Origin: Streptomyces sp. NBC_00536
Lineage (GTDB): Bacteria; Actinomycetota; Actinomycetes; Streptomycetales; Streptomycetaceae
Assembly: GCF_036346295.1 (NCBI RefSeq)
Contig: NZ_CP107819.1
Span: 5,270,001 to 5,334,000 of the forward strand
Direction of reading: 5' to 3'
Length of the DNA: 64,000 bases
The notes below the pieces were generated by a model. The model saw only the letters and a program-made list of their open reading frames with translations, had not been told where the DNA came from and made no database searches. The translations under genes and the position numbers were made by a program. Positions 51,711 through 60,544 of the stretch are shown piece after piece. How positions within the stretch are numbered: position 1 is the first letter of the stretch; each line of letters opens with the position of its first letter.

Positions 51711-52640
51711 ATGCTGACCGTACGCCCCGCAGGGCCCGGAGACGCCGGTGACATCTGCGCACTGCTGAACACCATCGACCGGATCGAGATCGGCAGGCCG
51801 GAGACCGATCTGCGCACGGTCGAAGCCGATCTCCACCACCCCGACGTGGACCTCGCCACCGATTCCTGGCTCGCCTTCGACGGCGGGCGGCTCGTCGCCT
51901 ACGCCCTCGTGTGGACGGACTCCGGACCGGGCCGGGTCGACTCCGACCACTACGTCCTGCCCGACCGGCAGGACGCCGGGGCGCGGCTGCTGGAGCTGAT
52001 GGAGGCCCGGGCCCGGCAGATGGCCGCCGGAGCGCCGGGGGCCCGGCTGCGGCTCCAGCTCAACGTCCGGCCCACCCTGGACCTCGACCTGATCACCGGA
52101 TACGGCTGGCACCCCGTGCGCCGCTACCAGGTGATGACCCTGGACCTCACCGCGGCCCCCTGGCCCGTCCCGGCGGTGCCCGCCGGGCTGAGCGGGCTGG
52201 TCCTGCGCGACTGCGCCGCCGACCCGGCCGACCCCCGCCGGGCCCACGCCCTGGTCGAGGACACCTTCGCCGCGCACTTCGGGCACGTGGAACGCCCGTA
52301 CGAAGCCTGGCTGGACCACCTCGACGCCCGCGACCTGGACTGGTCCCTGGTGTGGATCGCGAGCCTGCCCGCGCTGGGCGACGTAGGCATCCTGCTGACC
52401 CGCGACGACCGTACGTCCATGGGCTGGCTCAGCCACATCGGCGTACGCGCGGACCAGCGCGGCCGGGGGATCGGCGGCCACCTGCTGCGCCACGGCACCG
52501 CCGTCTACGCGGCGCGCGGGCGCGACACGGTCGGCCTCGGCGTCGACACCGCCAACGAGAGCGGGGCGCTGGGCCTGTACGAGCGCCACGGCATGGGCGT
52601 GCACTTCGCCGTGGACACCTGGGAGCTGCCTCTTCGCTGA
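51711..52640 (+). CDS. Tandem-GNAT acetyltransferase
   Basis: 309 residues with GGAG upstream. Two GNAT folds in tandem: residues ~1-150 (LTVRPAGPGDAGDICALLNT) and ~160-305 (LVLRDCAADPADPRRAHALV, HIGVRADQRGRGIGGHLLRH, which holds the acetyl-CoA loop, and VDTANESGALGLYERHGM). Only the second half has a good acetyl-CoA motif. The layout recalls mycothiol synthase but active-site identity is not established. It lies alone between the two peptide operons. Confidence 0.85.
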   Translation: MLTVRPAGPGDAGDICALLNTIDRIEIGRPETDLRTVEADLHHPDVDLATDSWLAFDGGRLVAYALVWTDSGPGRVDSDHYVLPDRQDAGARLLELMEARARQMAAGAPGARLRLQLNVRPTLDLDLITGYGWHPVRRYQVMTLDLTAAPWPVPAVPAGLSGLVLRDCAADPADPRRAHALVEDTFAAHFGHVERPYEAWLDHLDARDLDWSLVWIASLPALGDVGILLTRDDRTSMGWLSHIGVRADQRGRGIGGHLLRHGTAVYAARGRDTVGLGVDTANESGALGLYERHGMGVHFAVDTWELPLR

Positions 52641-52722
52641 CACCCCCTAACCCTCCGTCCACTCGCAGGGGTGACAGGCGTCCCCCGGGCGTGCCCAATC
52701 GGGCGCGCTTGGAGTGCGGGGA

Positions 52723-52771
52723 CACCCCCATGGGGTGACATTGGGTCTCCAGTGAGTCTCGGTGAGTCTCG
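52723..52771 (+). promoter_or_regulatory. Palindrome and tandem repeat before operon 2
   Basis: CACCCC-CAT-GGGGTG (52723-52737) then GTGAGTCTCG twice in tandem (52752-52761, 52762-52771), 20-70 nt upstream of the SBP start. Ribosome site AAGGAGG follows. Confidence 0.5.
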
Positions 52772-52791
52772 GGAGCCCAAGGAGGCACTCC

Positions 52792-54420
52792 ATGCGCGGA
52801 GCCACCCACGCCAAGTGGGCCGCTTGTGCGGTCGCCGTCGCCCTCACGGCGACGGCCTGCGGCGGCGGAAGCGACAGCGGCGGGGGCGGTGGCGCCGGCA
52901 TCATCAGCTCCTCCTGGGGCGACCCGCAGAACCCGCTGGAGCCCGCCAACACCAATGAGGTCCAGGGCGGCAAGGTCCTCGACATGCTCTTCCGCGGGCT
53001 CAAGCGCTACGACCCGAAGACCGGCGAGGCCAAGAACATGGTCGCCGACAAGATCGAGACGACCGACAGCCAGAACTTCACGATCACGCTGAAGGACGGC
53101 TGGAAGTTCAGCAACGACGAGCCGGTCACCGCCCAGTCCTTCGTGGACGCCTGGAACTACGGGGCGGACGTGCGCAGCAAGCAGAACAACTCGCCCTTCT
53201 TCAAGGACATCGTCGGCTACGCCGACGTCCACCCGGAGACCGGCGAACCCAAGGCCAAGACGATGTCCGGCCTGGTGGTCAAGGATGCCAAGACCTTCAC
53301 GGTCGCCCTCAAGGAGAAGTTCTCCACCTGGCCCGACACCCTCGGCTACCAGGCGTTCTCCCCGCTGCCCAAGGGCTTCTTCACCGACCACGCCGGCTGG
53401 CTGAGCAAGCCGGTCGGCAACGGCCCGTACACGGTGGACTCGTACACCAAGGGCACGGCGATCAAGATGCGCAAGTGGGACGGCTACACGGGCGCGGACA
53501 AGGCGCAGAACGGCGGCGTGGACCTCAAGGTCTACACCGACAACAACACCGCCTACACGGACCTGATCTCCGGCAACCTCGACCTCGTCGACGACGTCCC
53601 GGCGCAGCAGCTGAAGAACGTCAAGAAGGACCTGGGCGACCGGTACATCAACCAGCCCGCCCTGATCATCCAGACGCTGACCTTCCCGCTCTACGACCCC
53701 GCCTGGGGCAAGCCCGGCATGGAGAAGGTCCGCCGCGGCGTCTCGATGGCGATCAACCGCGACGAGATCACCAAGCAGATCTTCCAGGGCACCCGCACCC
53801 CCGCCAAGGACTGGACCTCCGCGGCCCTCGGCGACAAGGGCGGCTACTCCGCCACCGCGTGCGGCGACGCCTGCAAGTTCGACCCGGCGCAGGCGAAGAA
53901 GCTGATCGAGGAGGGCGGCGGGCTGCCCGGCGGGAAGGTCACGCTCACCTCGAACGTGGACACCGGCTCGCACCGCGAGTGGATGGACGCCGTCTGCAAC
54001 AGCATCAACAACGCGCTGGGCAAGGGCGCGGTCTGCACGGTCAACCCGGTCGGCACCTTCGCGGACTTCAGGAACCAGCAGAGCGCCTTCAAGCTGACCG
54101 GCCCCTTCCGCTCCGGCTGGCAGGCGGACTACCCGCTGATCCAGAACTTCCTGGAGCCGCTGTACTACACGGACGCCTCCTCCAACTACGGGAAGTTCAA
54201 CAACAAGGACTTCGACAAGCTCGTCGACGAGGCGAACCAGGAGAGCGACACGGCGAAGGCCACGGCCAAGTTCCAGGACGCTGAGAAGATCCTCGCCGAG
54301 CAGATGCCGTCCATCCCGCTCTGGTACCAGAACGGCAGCGCGGGCTTCTCGGAGCGCGTCTCGAACGTCGCGCTCAACCAGTTCAGCGTCCCCGTCTACG
54401 ACCAGATCAAGGTCAGCTGA
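52792..54420 (+). CDS. Oligopeptide-binding lipoprotein (second operon)
   Basis: 542 residues from ATG 52792, AAGGAGG upstream. Lipobox LTATACGG. SBP_bac_5 features: SSWGDPQNPLEPANTNEVQG, GDPAWGKPGMEKVRRGVSMA-type order and RDEITKQIFQGT, WQADYPLIQNFLEPLYYTDA. Paralogue of the operon-1 protein with a similar signal peptide but a different ligand pocket, so probably a different peptide range. Confidence 0.9.
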   Translation: MRGATHAKWAACAVAVALTATACGGGSDSGGGGGAGIISSSWGDPQNPLEPANTNEVQGGKVLDMLFRGLKRYDPKTGEAKNMVADKIETTDSQNFTITLKDGWKFSNDEPVTAQSFVDAWNYGADVRSKQNNSPFFKDIVGYADVHPETGEPKAKTMSGLVVKDAKTFTVALKEKFSTWPDTLGYQAFSPLPKGFFTDHAGWLSKPVGNGPYTVDSYTKGTAIKMRKWDGYTGADKAQNGGVDLKVYTDNNTAYTDLISGNLDLVDDVPAQQLKNVKKDLGDRYINQPALIIQTLTFPLYDPAWGKPGMEKVRRGVSMAINRDEITKQIFQGTRTPAKDWTSAALGDKGGYSATACGDACKFDPAQAKKLIEEGGGLPGGKVTLTSNVDTGSHREWMDAVCNSINNALGKGAVCTVNPVGTFADFRNQQSAFKLTGPFRSGWQADYPLIQNFLEPLYYTDASSNYGKFNNKDFDKLVDEANQESDTAKATAKFQDAEKILAEQMPSIPLWYQNGSAGFSERVSNVALNQFSVPVYDQIKVS

Positions 54421-54441
54421 CGTCCCCACCAGAGCCCGGGC

Positions 54442-54483
54442 CTGCCGCCACCACCGTCACCATCAGTGATCCGGTGGCGGCAG
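54442..54483 (+). terminator. Intercistronic hairpin, operon 2
   Basis: Perfect 11-bp arms (54442-54452, 54473-54483) enclosing a smaller TCAC/GTGA stem. Occupies the same place as the operon-1 hairpin. Confidence 0.65.
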
Positions 54484-54508
54484 TCCCGCCGACACCCTGG
54501 AGGCCTCC

Positions 54509-55432
54509 ATGGGACGGTACGTGATCCGGCGGCTGCTCCAGATGATCCCGGTGTTCATCGGCAGTACGTTCCTGATCTTCTTCATGGTCTACGCGCTCGG
54601 TGACCCCGTCGCGGCGCTCTTCGGCGACAAGGCCCCCGACCCGGCCACCGCCGCCCGCATCCGCAAGGACCTCTTCCTCGACCAGCCCCTGTGGAAGCAG
54701 TACCTCCACTACATGGGCCAGATCTTCCAGGGCGACTTCGGCACCGCCTTCAACGGACAGAAGGTCACCTCCCTGATGTCCACGGCCTTCCCGGTCACCC
54801 TGCGCCTGACCATCGTCGCGATCGTCATCGAGGTCGTCGTCGGCATCACCCTCGGCGTGGTCAGCGGCCTGCGCCGCGGCAAGGCCATCGACCACACCCT
54901 GCTGGTGCTCACCCTGGTCGTCATCTCGGTGCCGACCTTCGTGACCGGGTACCTGCTCCAGTTCCTCCTCGGCGTGAAGTGGGGCTGGGTCCGGCCCACC
55001 GTCTCCCCGGACGCCCCCTTCAACGAGCTGATCCTGCCCGGCATCGTGCTCGCCCTGGTCTCCCTCGCCTACGTCACCCGGCTCTCGCGCACCTCCATCG
55101 CCGAGAACGTCAAGGCCGACTACGTCCGCACCGCGGTCGCCAAGGGCCTGCCGCGCCGCCGGGTCATCACCCGCCACCTGCTGCGCAATTCGCTCATCCC
55201 GGTCGTCACCTTCATCGGCACCGACATCGGCGCCCTGATGGGCGGCGCGATCGTCACCGAGCGCATCTTCAACATCCACGGCGTCGGCTACCAGCTCTAC
55301 CAGGGCATCCTGCGCAACAACTCCCCGACGGTGGTGGGCTTCGTGACCATCCTCGTCATCGTCTTCCTGCTGGCGAACCTGCTCGTCGACCTGCTCTACG
55401 CGGTCCTGGACCCGAGGATCCGTTATGCCTGA
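54509..55432 (+). CDS. Oligopeptide ABC permease, OppB/DppB type (operon 2)
   Basis: 307 residues, ATG 54509 with GGAGG upstream. YVIRRLLQMIPVFIGSTFLI starts segment 1; EAA loop DYVRTAVAKGLPRRRVITRH and C-terminus LLYAVLDPRIRYA. Its last 8 nt overlap the next start (ATGCCTGA). Confidence 0.93.
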   Translation: MGRYVIRRLLQMIPVFIGSTFLIFFMVYALGDPVAALFGDKAPDPATAARIRKDLFLDQPLWKQYLHYMGQIFQGDFGTAFNGQKVTSLMSTAFPVTLRLTIVAIVIEVVVGITLGVVSGLRRGKAIDHTLLVLTLVVISVPTFVTGYLLQFLLGVKWGWVRPTVSPDAPFNELILPGIVLALVSLAYVTRLSRTSIAENVKADYVRTAVAKGLPRRRVITRHLLRNSLIPVVTFIGTDIGALMGGAIVTERIFNIHGVGYQLYQGILRNNSPTVVGFVTILVIVFLLANLLVDLLYAVLDPRIRYA

Positions 55433-56438
55433 GCCCGAGCGCGAGCCCGAGCGCTACGATCCGCTGCGCCCCGGATCGGGGGAGGCCATCGCCCCCACCG
55501 GCCAGGGCGGGGCGATGGATCTCGCCCTGGAGGAAGCCGAGAGCCTGGAGAAGCCGCTGGGGCCCGCACCGGGCGCCAGGGGCCCCCAGGAGAAGGCGCG
55601 TTCGCTGTGGTCCGACGCCTGGCAGCAGCTGCGCCGCAATCCCGTCTTCATCGTCTCCGCCCTCCTGATCGCCTTCCTCGTCGTCATCGCGATCTGGCCG
55701 CAGCTGATCGCGAGCGGCGACCCGCTGCGCTGCGACCTGTCCAAGTCCCAGCAGGGCCCCGCCTCCGGGCACCCCTTCGGCTACGACACCCAGGGCTGCG
55801 ACGTCTACACGCGCACCGTGTACGGGGCGCGCGCCTCCATCACCGTCGGCGTCTGCGCCACCATCGGCGCCGCCCTCCTCGGCTCGCTCCTCGGCGGCCT
55901 CGCCGGGTTCTTCGGCGGCTGGGGCGACGCGCTGCTCTCCCGGGTCGCCGACATCTTCTTCGGCATCCCGGTCGTCCTCGGCGGCCTGGTCTTCCTCTCG
56001 GTGGTCACCAGCACCACGGTCTGGCCGGTGGTCGGCTTCATCGTGCTCCTCGGCTGGCCGCAGCTCGCCCGCATCGCCCGCGGCTCGGTCATCACCGCCA
56101 AACAGAACGACTACGTCCAGGCCGCCCGCGCGCTCGGCGCGAGCAACAGCCGGATGATGCTGCGGCACGTCGCGCCCAACGCGATCGCCCCGGTCATCGT
56201 CGTCGCCACCATCGCGCTCGGCACCTACATCGCCCTGGAAGCCACCCTGTCCTTCCTGGGCGTGGGCCTGCGCCCGCCCACGGTCTCCTGGGGCATCGAC
56301 ATCTCCAACGCCGCCTCCCAGATCCGCAACGCCCCGCACATGCTGCTCTACCCGGCGGGCGCGCTCAGCCTGACCGTGCTCGCCTTCATCATGCTCGGCG
56401 ACGCGGTGCGCGACGCCCTCGACCCCAAGCTGCGCTGA
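55425..56438 (+). CDS. Oligopeptide ABC permease, OppC/DppC type (operon 2)
   Basis: 337 residues. A longer polar N-terminus (~60 residues) than the operon-1 protein, with repeated PEREPER. Membrane segments from VFIVSALLIAFLVVIAIWP; EAA loop DYVQAARALGASNSRMMLRH; tail GDAVRDALDPKLR. Confidence 0.93.
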   Translation: MPEPEREPERYDPLRPGSGEAIAPTGQGGAMDLALEEAESLEKPLGPAPGARGPQEKARSLWSDAWQQLRRNPVFIVSALLIAFLVVIAIWPQLIASGDPLRCDLSKSQQGPASGHPFGYDTQGCDVYTRTVYGARASITVGVCATIGAALLGSLLGGLAGFFGGWGDALLSRVADIFFGIPVVLGGLVFLSVVTSTTVWPVVGFIVLLGWPQLARIARGSVITAKQNDYVQAARALGASNSRMMLRHVAPNAIAPVIVVATIALGTYIALEATLSFLGVGLRPPTVSWGIDISNAASQIRNAPHMLLYPAGALSLTVLAFIMLGDAVRDALDPKLR

Positions 56439-56450
56439 GGAGTGGGCACC

Positions 56451-57425
56451 ATGCTGCTCGAAGTCCGCGACCTCCATGTGGAGTTCCGTACCCGCGACGG
56501 GGTCGCCAAGGCGGTCAACGGCGTCACCTACTCGGTGGCGGAGGGCGAGACCCTGGCCGTGCTCGGCGAGTCCGGCTCCGGCAAGTCCGTCACCGCGCAG
56601 GCGATCATGGGCATCCTGGACATGCCCCCGGGCCGGATCGCGGGCGGCGAGATCCTCTTCAAGGGCCAGGACCTGCTGAAGATGAAGGAGGACGCCCGCC
56701 GCAAGATCCGCGGCGCCGACATGGCGATGATCTTCCAGGACGCGCTGTCCTCGCTGAACCCGGTGCTCAGCGTCGGCGCCCAGCTCGGCGAGATGTACGA
56801 GGTGCACCGCGGGATGTCCCGCAAGGACGCCCGCGCCAAGGCCGTCGAACTCATGGACCGGGTGAAGATCCCGGCCGCGAAGGAGCGGGTGGGGGACTAC
56901 CCGCACCAGTTCTCCGGCGGCATGCGCCAGCGCATCATGATCGCGATGGCGATGGCCCTGGAACCCTCGCTGATCATCGCGGACGAGCCGACCACCGCCC
57001 TCGACGTCACCGTCCAGGCCCAGGTGATGGACCTGCTCGCGGAGCTCCAGCGCGAGCTGAACATGGGCCTGATCCTGATCACCCACGACCTGGGCGTGGT
57101 CGCCGACGTCGCCGACAAGATCGCCGTGATGTACGCGGGCCGGATCGTCGAGGCCGCCCCCGTCCACGAGATCTACAAGAACCCCGCGCATCCCTATACC
57201 CGCGGCCTGCTCGACTCCATCCCGCGCCTGGACCAGAAGGGCCAGGAGCTGTACGCCATCAAGGGCCTGCCGCCCAACCTGCTGGCCATCCCGCCCGGCT
57301 GCGCCTTCAACCCGCGCTGCCCGATGGCCCAGGCCGTCTGCCGCGGCGAGGTACCGCCGCTGGCCCAGGTGGCCGAGGACCGCACGAGCGCGTGCTACTT
57401 CTGGAAGGAGTGCCTCGGTGCCTGA
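56451..57425 (+). CDS. Oligopeptide ABC ATPase, OppD/DppD type (operon 2)
   Basis: 324 residues from ATG 56451; the GTG at 56442 overlaps the ribosome site GAGGAG and was rejected. Walker A GESGSGKS, signature FSGGMRQR, Walker [14 protein letters not shown]-terminal [15 protein letters not shown]. Very similar to the operon-1 OppD. Last 8 nt overlap the next gene. Confidence 0.94.
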   Translation: MLLEVRDLHVEFRTRDGVAKAVNGVTYSVAEGETLAVLGESGSGKSVTAQAIMGILDMPPGRIAGGEILFKGQDLLKMKEDARRKIRGADMAMIFQDALSSLNPVLSVGAQLGEMYEVHRGMSRKDARAKAVELMDRVKIPAAKERVGDYPHQFSGGMRQRIMIAMAMALEPSLIIADEPTTALDVTVQAQVMDLLAELQRELNMGLILITHDLGVVADVADKIAVMYAGRIVEAAPVHEIYKNPAHPYTRGLLDSIPRLDQKGQELYAIKGLPPNLLAIPPGCAFNPRCPMAQAVCRGEVPPLAQVAEDRTSACYFWKECLGA

Positions 57426-58485
57426 AGCGATCCTCGAAGTCACCGACCTGGTCAAGCACTACCCGCTGACCCGGGGCATCCTCTTCAAGAAGCAGGTCGG
57501 CGCCGTCAAGGCGGTCGACGGGGTGTCCTTCTCCCTGCACCAGGGCGAGACCCTCGGCATCGTCGGCGAGTCCGGCTGCGGCAAGTCCACGGTCGCCAGG
57601 ATGCTGGTCAACCTGGAACGGCCGACGGCCGGCGCGATCACGTACAAGGGCCAAGACCTCACGAAGTTGTCGGGCAAGGCCCTCAAAGCCGTCCGCCGCA
57701 ACATCCAGATGGTCTTCCAGGACCCCTACACCTCGCTGAACCCGCGCATGACGGTGGGCGACATCATCGGCGAGCCGTACGAGATCCACCCCGAGGTGGC
57801 CCCCAAGGGCGACCGGCGCCGCAAGGTCCAGGAACTCCTGGACGTGGTCGGCCTGAACCCCGAGTACATCAACCGCTACCCGCACCAGTTCTCCGGCGGC
57901 CAGCGCCAGCGCATCGGCATCGCCCGCGGCCTGGCCCTGCGGCCGGAGATCATCGTCGCGGACGAGCCGGTGTCCGCGCTGGACGTCTCGGTGCAGGCGC
58001 AGGTGGTCAACCTGCTGGAGCGGCTGCAGGACGAGTTCGACCTGAGTTACGTCTTCATCGCGCACGACCTCTCCATCGTTCGCCACATCTCCGACCGGGT
58101 CGGCGTGATGTACCTGGGCCGGGTGGTCGAGATCGGCACCGACAGCCAGATCTACGACCACCCCACGCACCCCTACACCCAGGCGCTGCTCTCCGCCGTC
58201 CCCGTCCCGGACCCGGAGGCCCGCAAGCACCGCGAGCGGATCATCCTCTCCGGCGACGTGCCCTCGCCGGCCAACCCGCCCTCGGGCTGCCCCTTCCGCA
58301 CCCGCTGCTGGAAGGCCGAGAACCGGTGCGCGCAGGAAGTGCCGCTGCTCGCGGTCCCGCTGGAGTTCCGCACCGCGGGCGGCCCGGCCGCCCACCCGTC
58401 GGCCTGTCACTTCGCGGCGGAGAAGCCGCTGACCCGGCCCGCGGCGCACCCGGAAGCGGAGCCTGCGCCACCGCCCGAAACGTAG
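57418..58485 (+). CDS. Oligopeptide ABC ATPase, OppF/DppF type (operon 2)
   Basis: 355 residues, GTG 57418. Walker A GESGCGKS, signature FSGGQRQR, Walker [13 protein letters not shown] and [14 protein letters not shown]. Lacks the acidic N-terminal extension of its paralogue. A Pro/Glu tail ends the chain. A hairpin at 58616-58645 probably ends the transcript. Confidence 0.94.
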   Translation: MPEAILEVTDLVKHYPLTRGILFKKQVGAVKAVDGVSFSLHQGETLGIVGESGCGKSTVARMLVNLERPTAGAITYKGQDLTKLSGKALKAVRRNIQMVFQDPYTSLNPRMTVGDIIGEPYEIHPEVAPKGDRRRKVQELLDVVGLNPEYINRYPHQFSGGQRQRIGIARGLALRPEIIVADEPVSALDVSVQAQVVNLLERLQDEFDLSYVFIAHDLSIVRHISDRVGVMYLGRVVEIGTDSQIYDHPTHPYTQALLSAVPVPDPEARKHRERIILSGDVPSPANPPSGCPFRTRCWKAENRCAQEVPLLAVPLEFRTAGGPAAHPSACHFAAEKPLTRPAAHPEAEPAPPPET

Positions 58486-58815
58486 CGCGCGACCCGCCGA
58501 AGAAGATCGCGCCGGGCGGGCAACCGGCTTAACATGGAGGCAACTTGACCGTCTCGGCGACGAGATCCGGGCGGGGGAATCTGATCGCCGTACGGTCCGT
58601 GCGGGTGCCGTCAGTCGTCCGGCGGGGCAGGAGCCCCGCCGGACGGTCATGTCGGGGCCCGTGCTCCTCCGTATGCGCGGCGTGCGCCCCTCGTGCTGCC
58701 GGTTCTCGATCGATGCGCTGGTACGGATAGTTATGATCCGTAGCGCACGGTGGGTATGTCTCCGCCGAGCACTACGAATCGATTCGATGTCCGCTCGACG
58801 TGGAGGTGAACCGCC
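58486..58815 (+). promoter_or_regulatory. 330-bp gap: terminator and two palindromes
   Basis: Gene-free. The hairpin is listed separately. Palindromes TACGGAT-n7-ATCCGTA (58722-58742) and CGAATCGATTCG (58775-58786) lie 74-94 and 30-41 nt upstream of the small membrane gene. TAGTTA near 58728 may be a -10 box. Confidence 0.55.
58616..58645 (+). terminator. Terminator of operon 2
   Basis: Perfect 13-bp arms (58616-58628, 58633-58645), loop AGGA, 131 nt beyond the OppF stop. Confidence 0.8.
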
Positions 58816-59010
58816 GTGGCACTCTCGATCTCGGCCGTGGTGCTACTGGGGATCGTCGTCTTCCTGCTGGTCAGGAAGTCCGGTCTGAAGGCGGGGCACG
58901 CCGTCGTCTGCGTGCTGCTGGGCTTCTACCTGTCCAGTTCCTCGATCGCACCCACCCTCAGCCAGCTCACCACGAACGTCGCGGGCATGATCGGTGGCCT
59001 CAAGTTGTAG
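58816..59010 (+). CDS. Small two-segment membrane protein
   Basis: 64 residues, GTG 58816 with GGAGGTG 9 nt upstream. Segments SISAVVLLGIVVFLLV and AGHAVVCVLLGFYLS flank a short basic loop (RKSGLK). C-terminal half is Ser/Thr-rich. No known family recognised; strong start context and neighbours support a real gene. Just upstream of mshB (23 bp gap), perhaps one transcript. Confidence 0.75.
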   Translation: MALSISAVVLLGIVVFLLVRKSGLKAGHAVVCVLLGFYLSSSSIAPTLSQLTTNVAGMIGGLKL

Positions 59011-59032
59011 GGGCGCCTCGTAGGGTGGCCCC

Positions 59033-59950
59033 ATGAACGGTCTTCCCGCCCGTCGTCTCCTCCTCGTGCACGCGCACCCGGACGACGAGTCGATCAACAA
59101 CGGCGTCACCATGGCCAAGTACGCGGCCGAGGGCGCCCACGTCGCGCTGGTGACCTGCACGCTGGGCGAGGAGGGCGAGGTCATCCCGCCCGGCCTCGCC
59201 CATCTGGCGGCCGACCGCGACGACGCGCTCGGGGCGCACCGGACCGGTGAGCTGGACGCCGCCATGCGCGAGCTGGGCGTCACCGACCACGGATTCCTGG
59301 GCGGCCCCGGCCGGTTCCGGGACTCCGGGATGATGGGCGCCGAGCAGAACGACCGCCCCGGCTCCTTCTGGTCCGCCGACCTCGACGAGGCCGCCGGGTA
59401 CCTGGTCGAGGTGATCCGCCGCGTCCGCCCCCAGGTGCTCGTCACCTACGACCCGGACGGCGGCTACGGCCACCCCGACCACATCCAGGCCCACCGGGTC
59501 GCCACCCGCGCCGCCGAACTGGCCGCGGACCCGGCGTACGGGGAGCACCTCGGCGCGCCCCACGCGATCGGGAAGGTCTACTGGAACCGGGTCCCGCGCT
59601 CGGTCGTCGAGGAGGGCTTCGCGCGGCTGCGCGCCGCGGGAACGCCCGCCTTCCCCGGCCTGGCCGCACCCGGCGACGTACCGGGCGTGGTCGCCGACGA
59701 GCGCGTCACCGCCGAGATCGGCGCCGGGGACGGGGAGCCGTACGCGGCGGCCAAGGCGGCCGCGATGCGCGCCCACGCCACCCAGATCGCCATCGACGGC
59801 TCCTTCTTCGCGCTCTCCAACGACCTGGCGCAGCCGCTGTTCACGCGGGAGTACTACGAGTTGGTGACCGGCCGCTCCGGCGCCCCGGCCGGAGAGCGCG
59901 AACGCGACCTCTTCGCGGGCGTCGCCGACGCGGCGGGAGCGGACGCGTGA
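59033..59950 (+). CDS. mshB: N-acetyl-glucosaminyl-inositol deacetylase (mycothiol synthesis)
   Basis: 305 residues of the PIG-L/LmbE fold. The zinc site is AHPDDES (His15, Asp17, Asp18 region) and [12 protein letters not shown]. MshB removes acetate from GlcNAc-Ins in mycothiol synthesis. Motifs [14 protein letters not shown] and [14 protein letters not shown] are MshB-typical. Its end overlaps the next start by 4 nt (GTGA). Confidence 0.93.
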   Translation: MNGLPARRLLLVHAHPDDESINNGVTMAKYAAEGAHVALVTCTLGEEGEVIPPGLAHLAADRDDALGAHRTGELDAAMRELGVTDHGFLGGPGRFRDSGMMGAEQNDRPGSFWSADLDEAAGYLVEVIRRVRPQVLVTYDPDGGYGHPDHIQAHRVATRAAELAADPAYGEHLGAPHAIGKVYWNRVPRSVVEEGFARLRAAGTPAFPGLAAPGDVPGVVADERVTAEIGAGDGEPYAAAKAAAMRAHATQIAIDGSFFALSNDLAQPLFTREYYELVTGRSGAPAGERERDLFAGVADAAGADA

Positions 59951-60339
59951 GCGCGCCCCGGGTTTCCTCGGTCCCCGCCCGGACCGCCGCCCTCGCGGGA
60001 CTGCTGGTGCTCGGCGCGGTGACCGGTGTGGCGGGCTGGCTCGTGGTCGACCTCTGGTTCCCCGGCGGCCTGCTGCTCGCCCTGCTGGCCCTGCTGGGGC
60101 TCTTCCTGGCGGGCCGTCTGGTCATCGGCAGCGGACTCGGCGTGGGCGTGCCCGTCATCGGGTGGTTCCTCGCGTACGTCCTGCTCGGCGTCCCGCGCGC
60201 CGAAGGGGACTTCCTGCTCAGTTCGACCGGAATCGGGATGTATGCCTACCTGCTCGGGGGCATCGTGCTCGCTGTGATCTGCGCCACCCTCCGCGCTCCG
60301 GCCGAGCAGCCGGTTTCGGCCGTGAGGCCCGGCAGGTGA
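59947..60339 (+). CDS. DUF6113 membrane protein
   Basis: 130 residues, GTG 59947. Four membrane segments: [52 protein letters not shown] and [17 protein letters not shown]. Translationally coupled to mshB by GTGA. Function unknown. Confidence 0.82.
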   Translation: MSAPRVSSVPARTAALAGLLVLGAVTGVAGWLVVDLWFPGGLLLALLALLGLFLAGRLVIGSGLGVGVPVIGWFLAYVLLGVPRAEGDFLLSSTGIGMYAYLLGGIVLAVICATLRAPAEQPVSAVRPGR

Positions 60340-60544
60340 CGTGCCGTTGGGTGCTACGGGGGGACCCGCGCCCGGGGTTGTGAAACCGCCCGGCACGCCC
60401 CCTTTGCCCCATGCGCCGGTCCCCGGAGGAATGGCGTTGCCCACGGTGGTCAGTTGCGCCCCGGCGTCGGCCAGTATGGTGGACGGGCCGCCGAGCTGCC
60501 CGCGCACGGCACGCGGGCGGCGGAGCCAACCGGGAGATCCTGCC

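Noticed and set aside
58545-58730. A 61-residue open frame with GGAGG 4 nt before its TTG
   Set aside because: It spans the operon-2 terminator hairpin and is Arg/Ser-rich without a domain; the spacing is poor.
60341-60544. Extra N-terminal 68 residues for the envelope protein from an upstream start
   Set aside because: Non-conserved Pro/Ser/Arg sequence and no good ribosome site, unlike TTG 60545.
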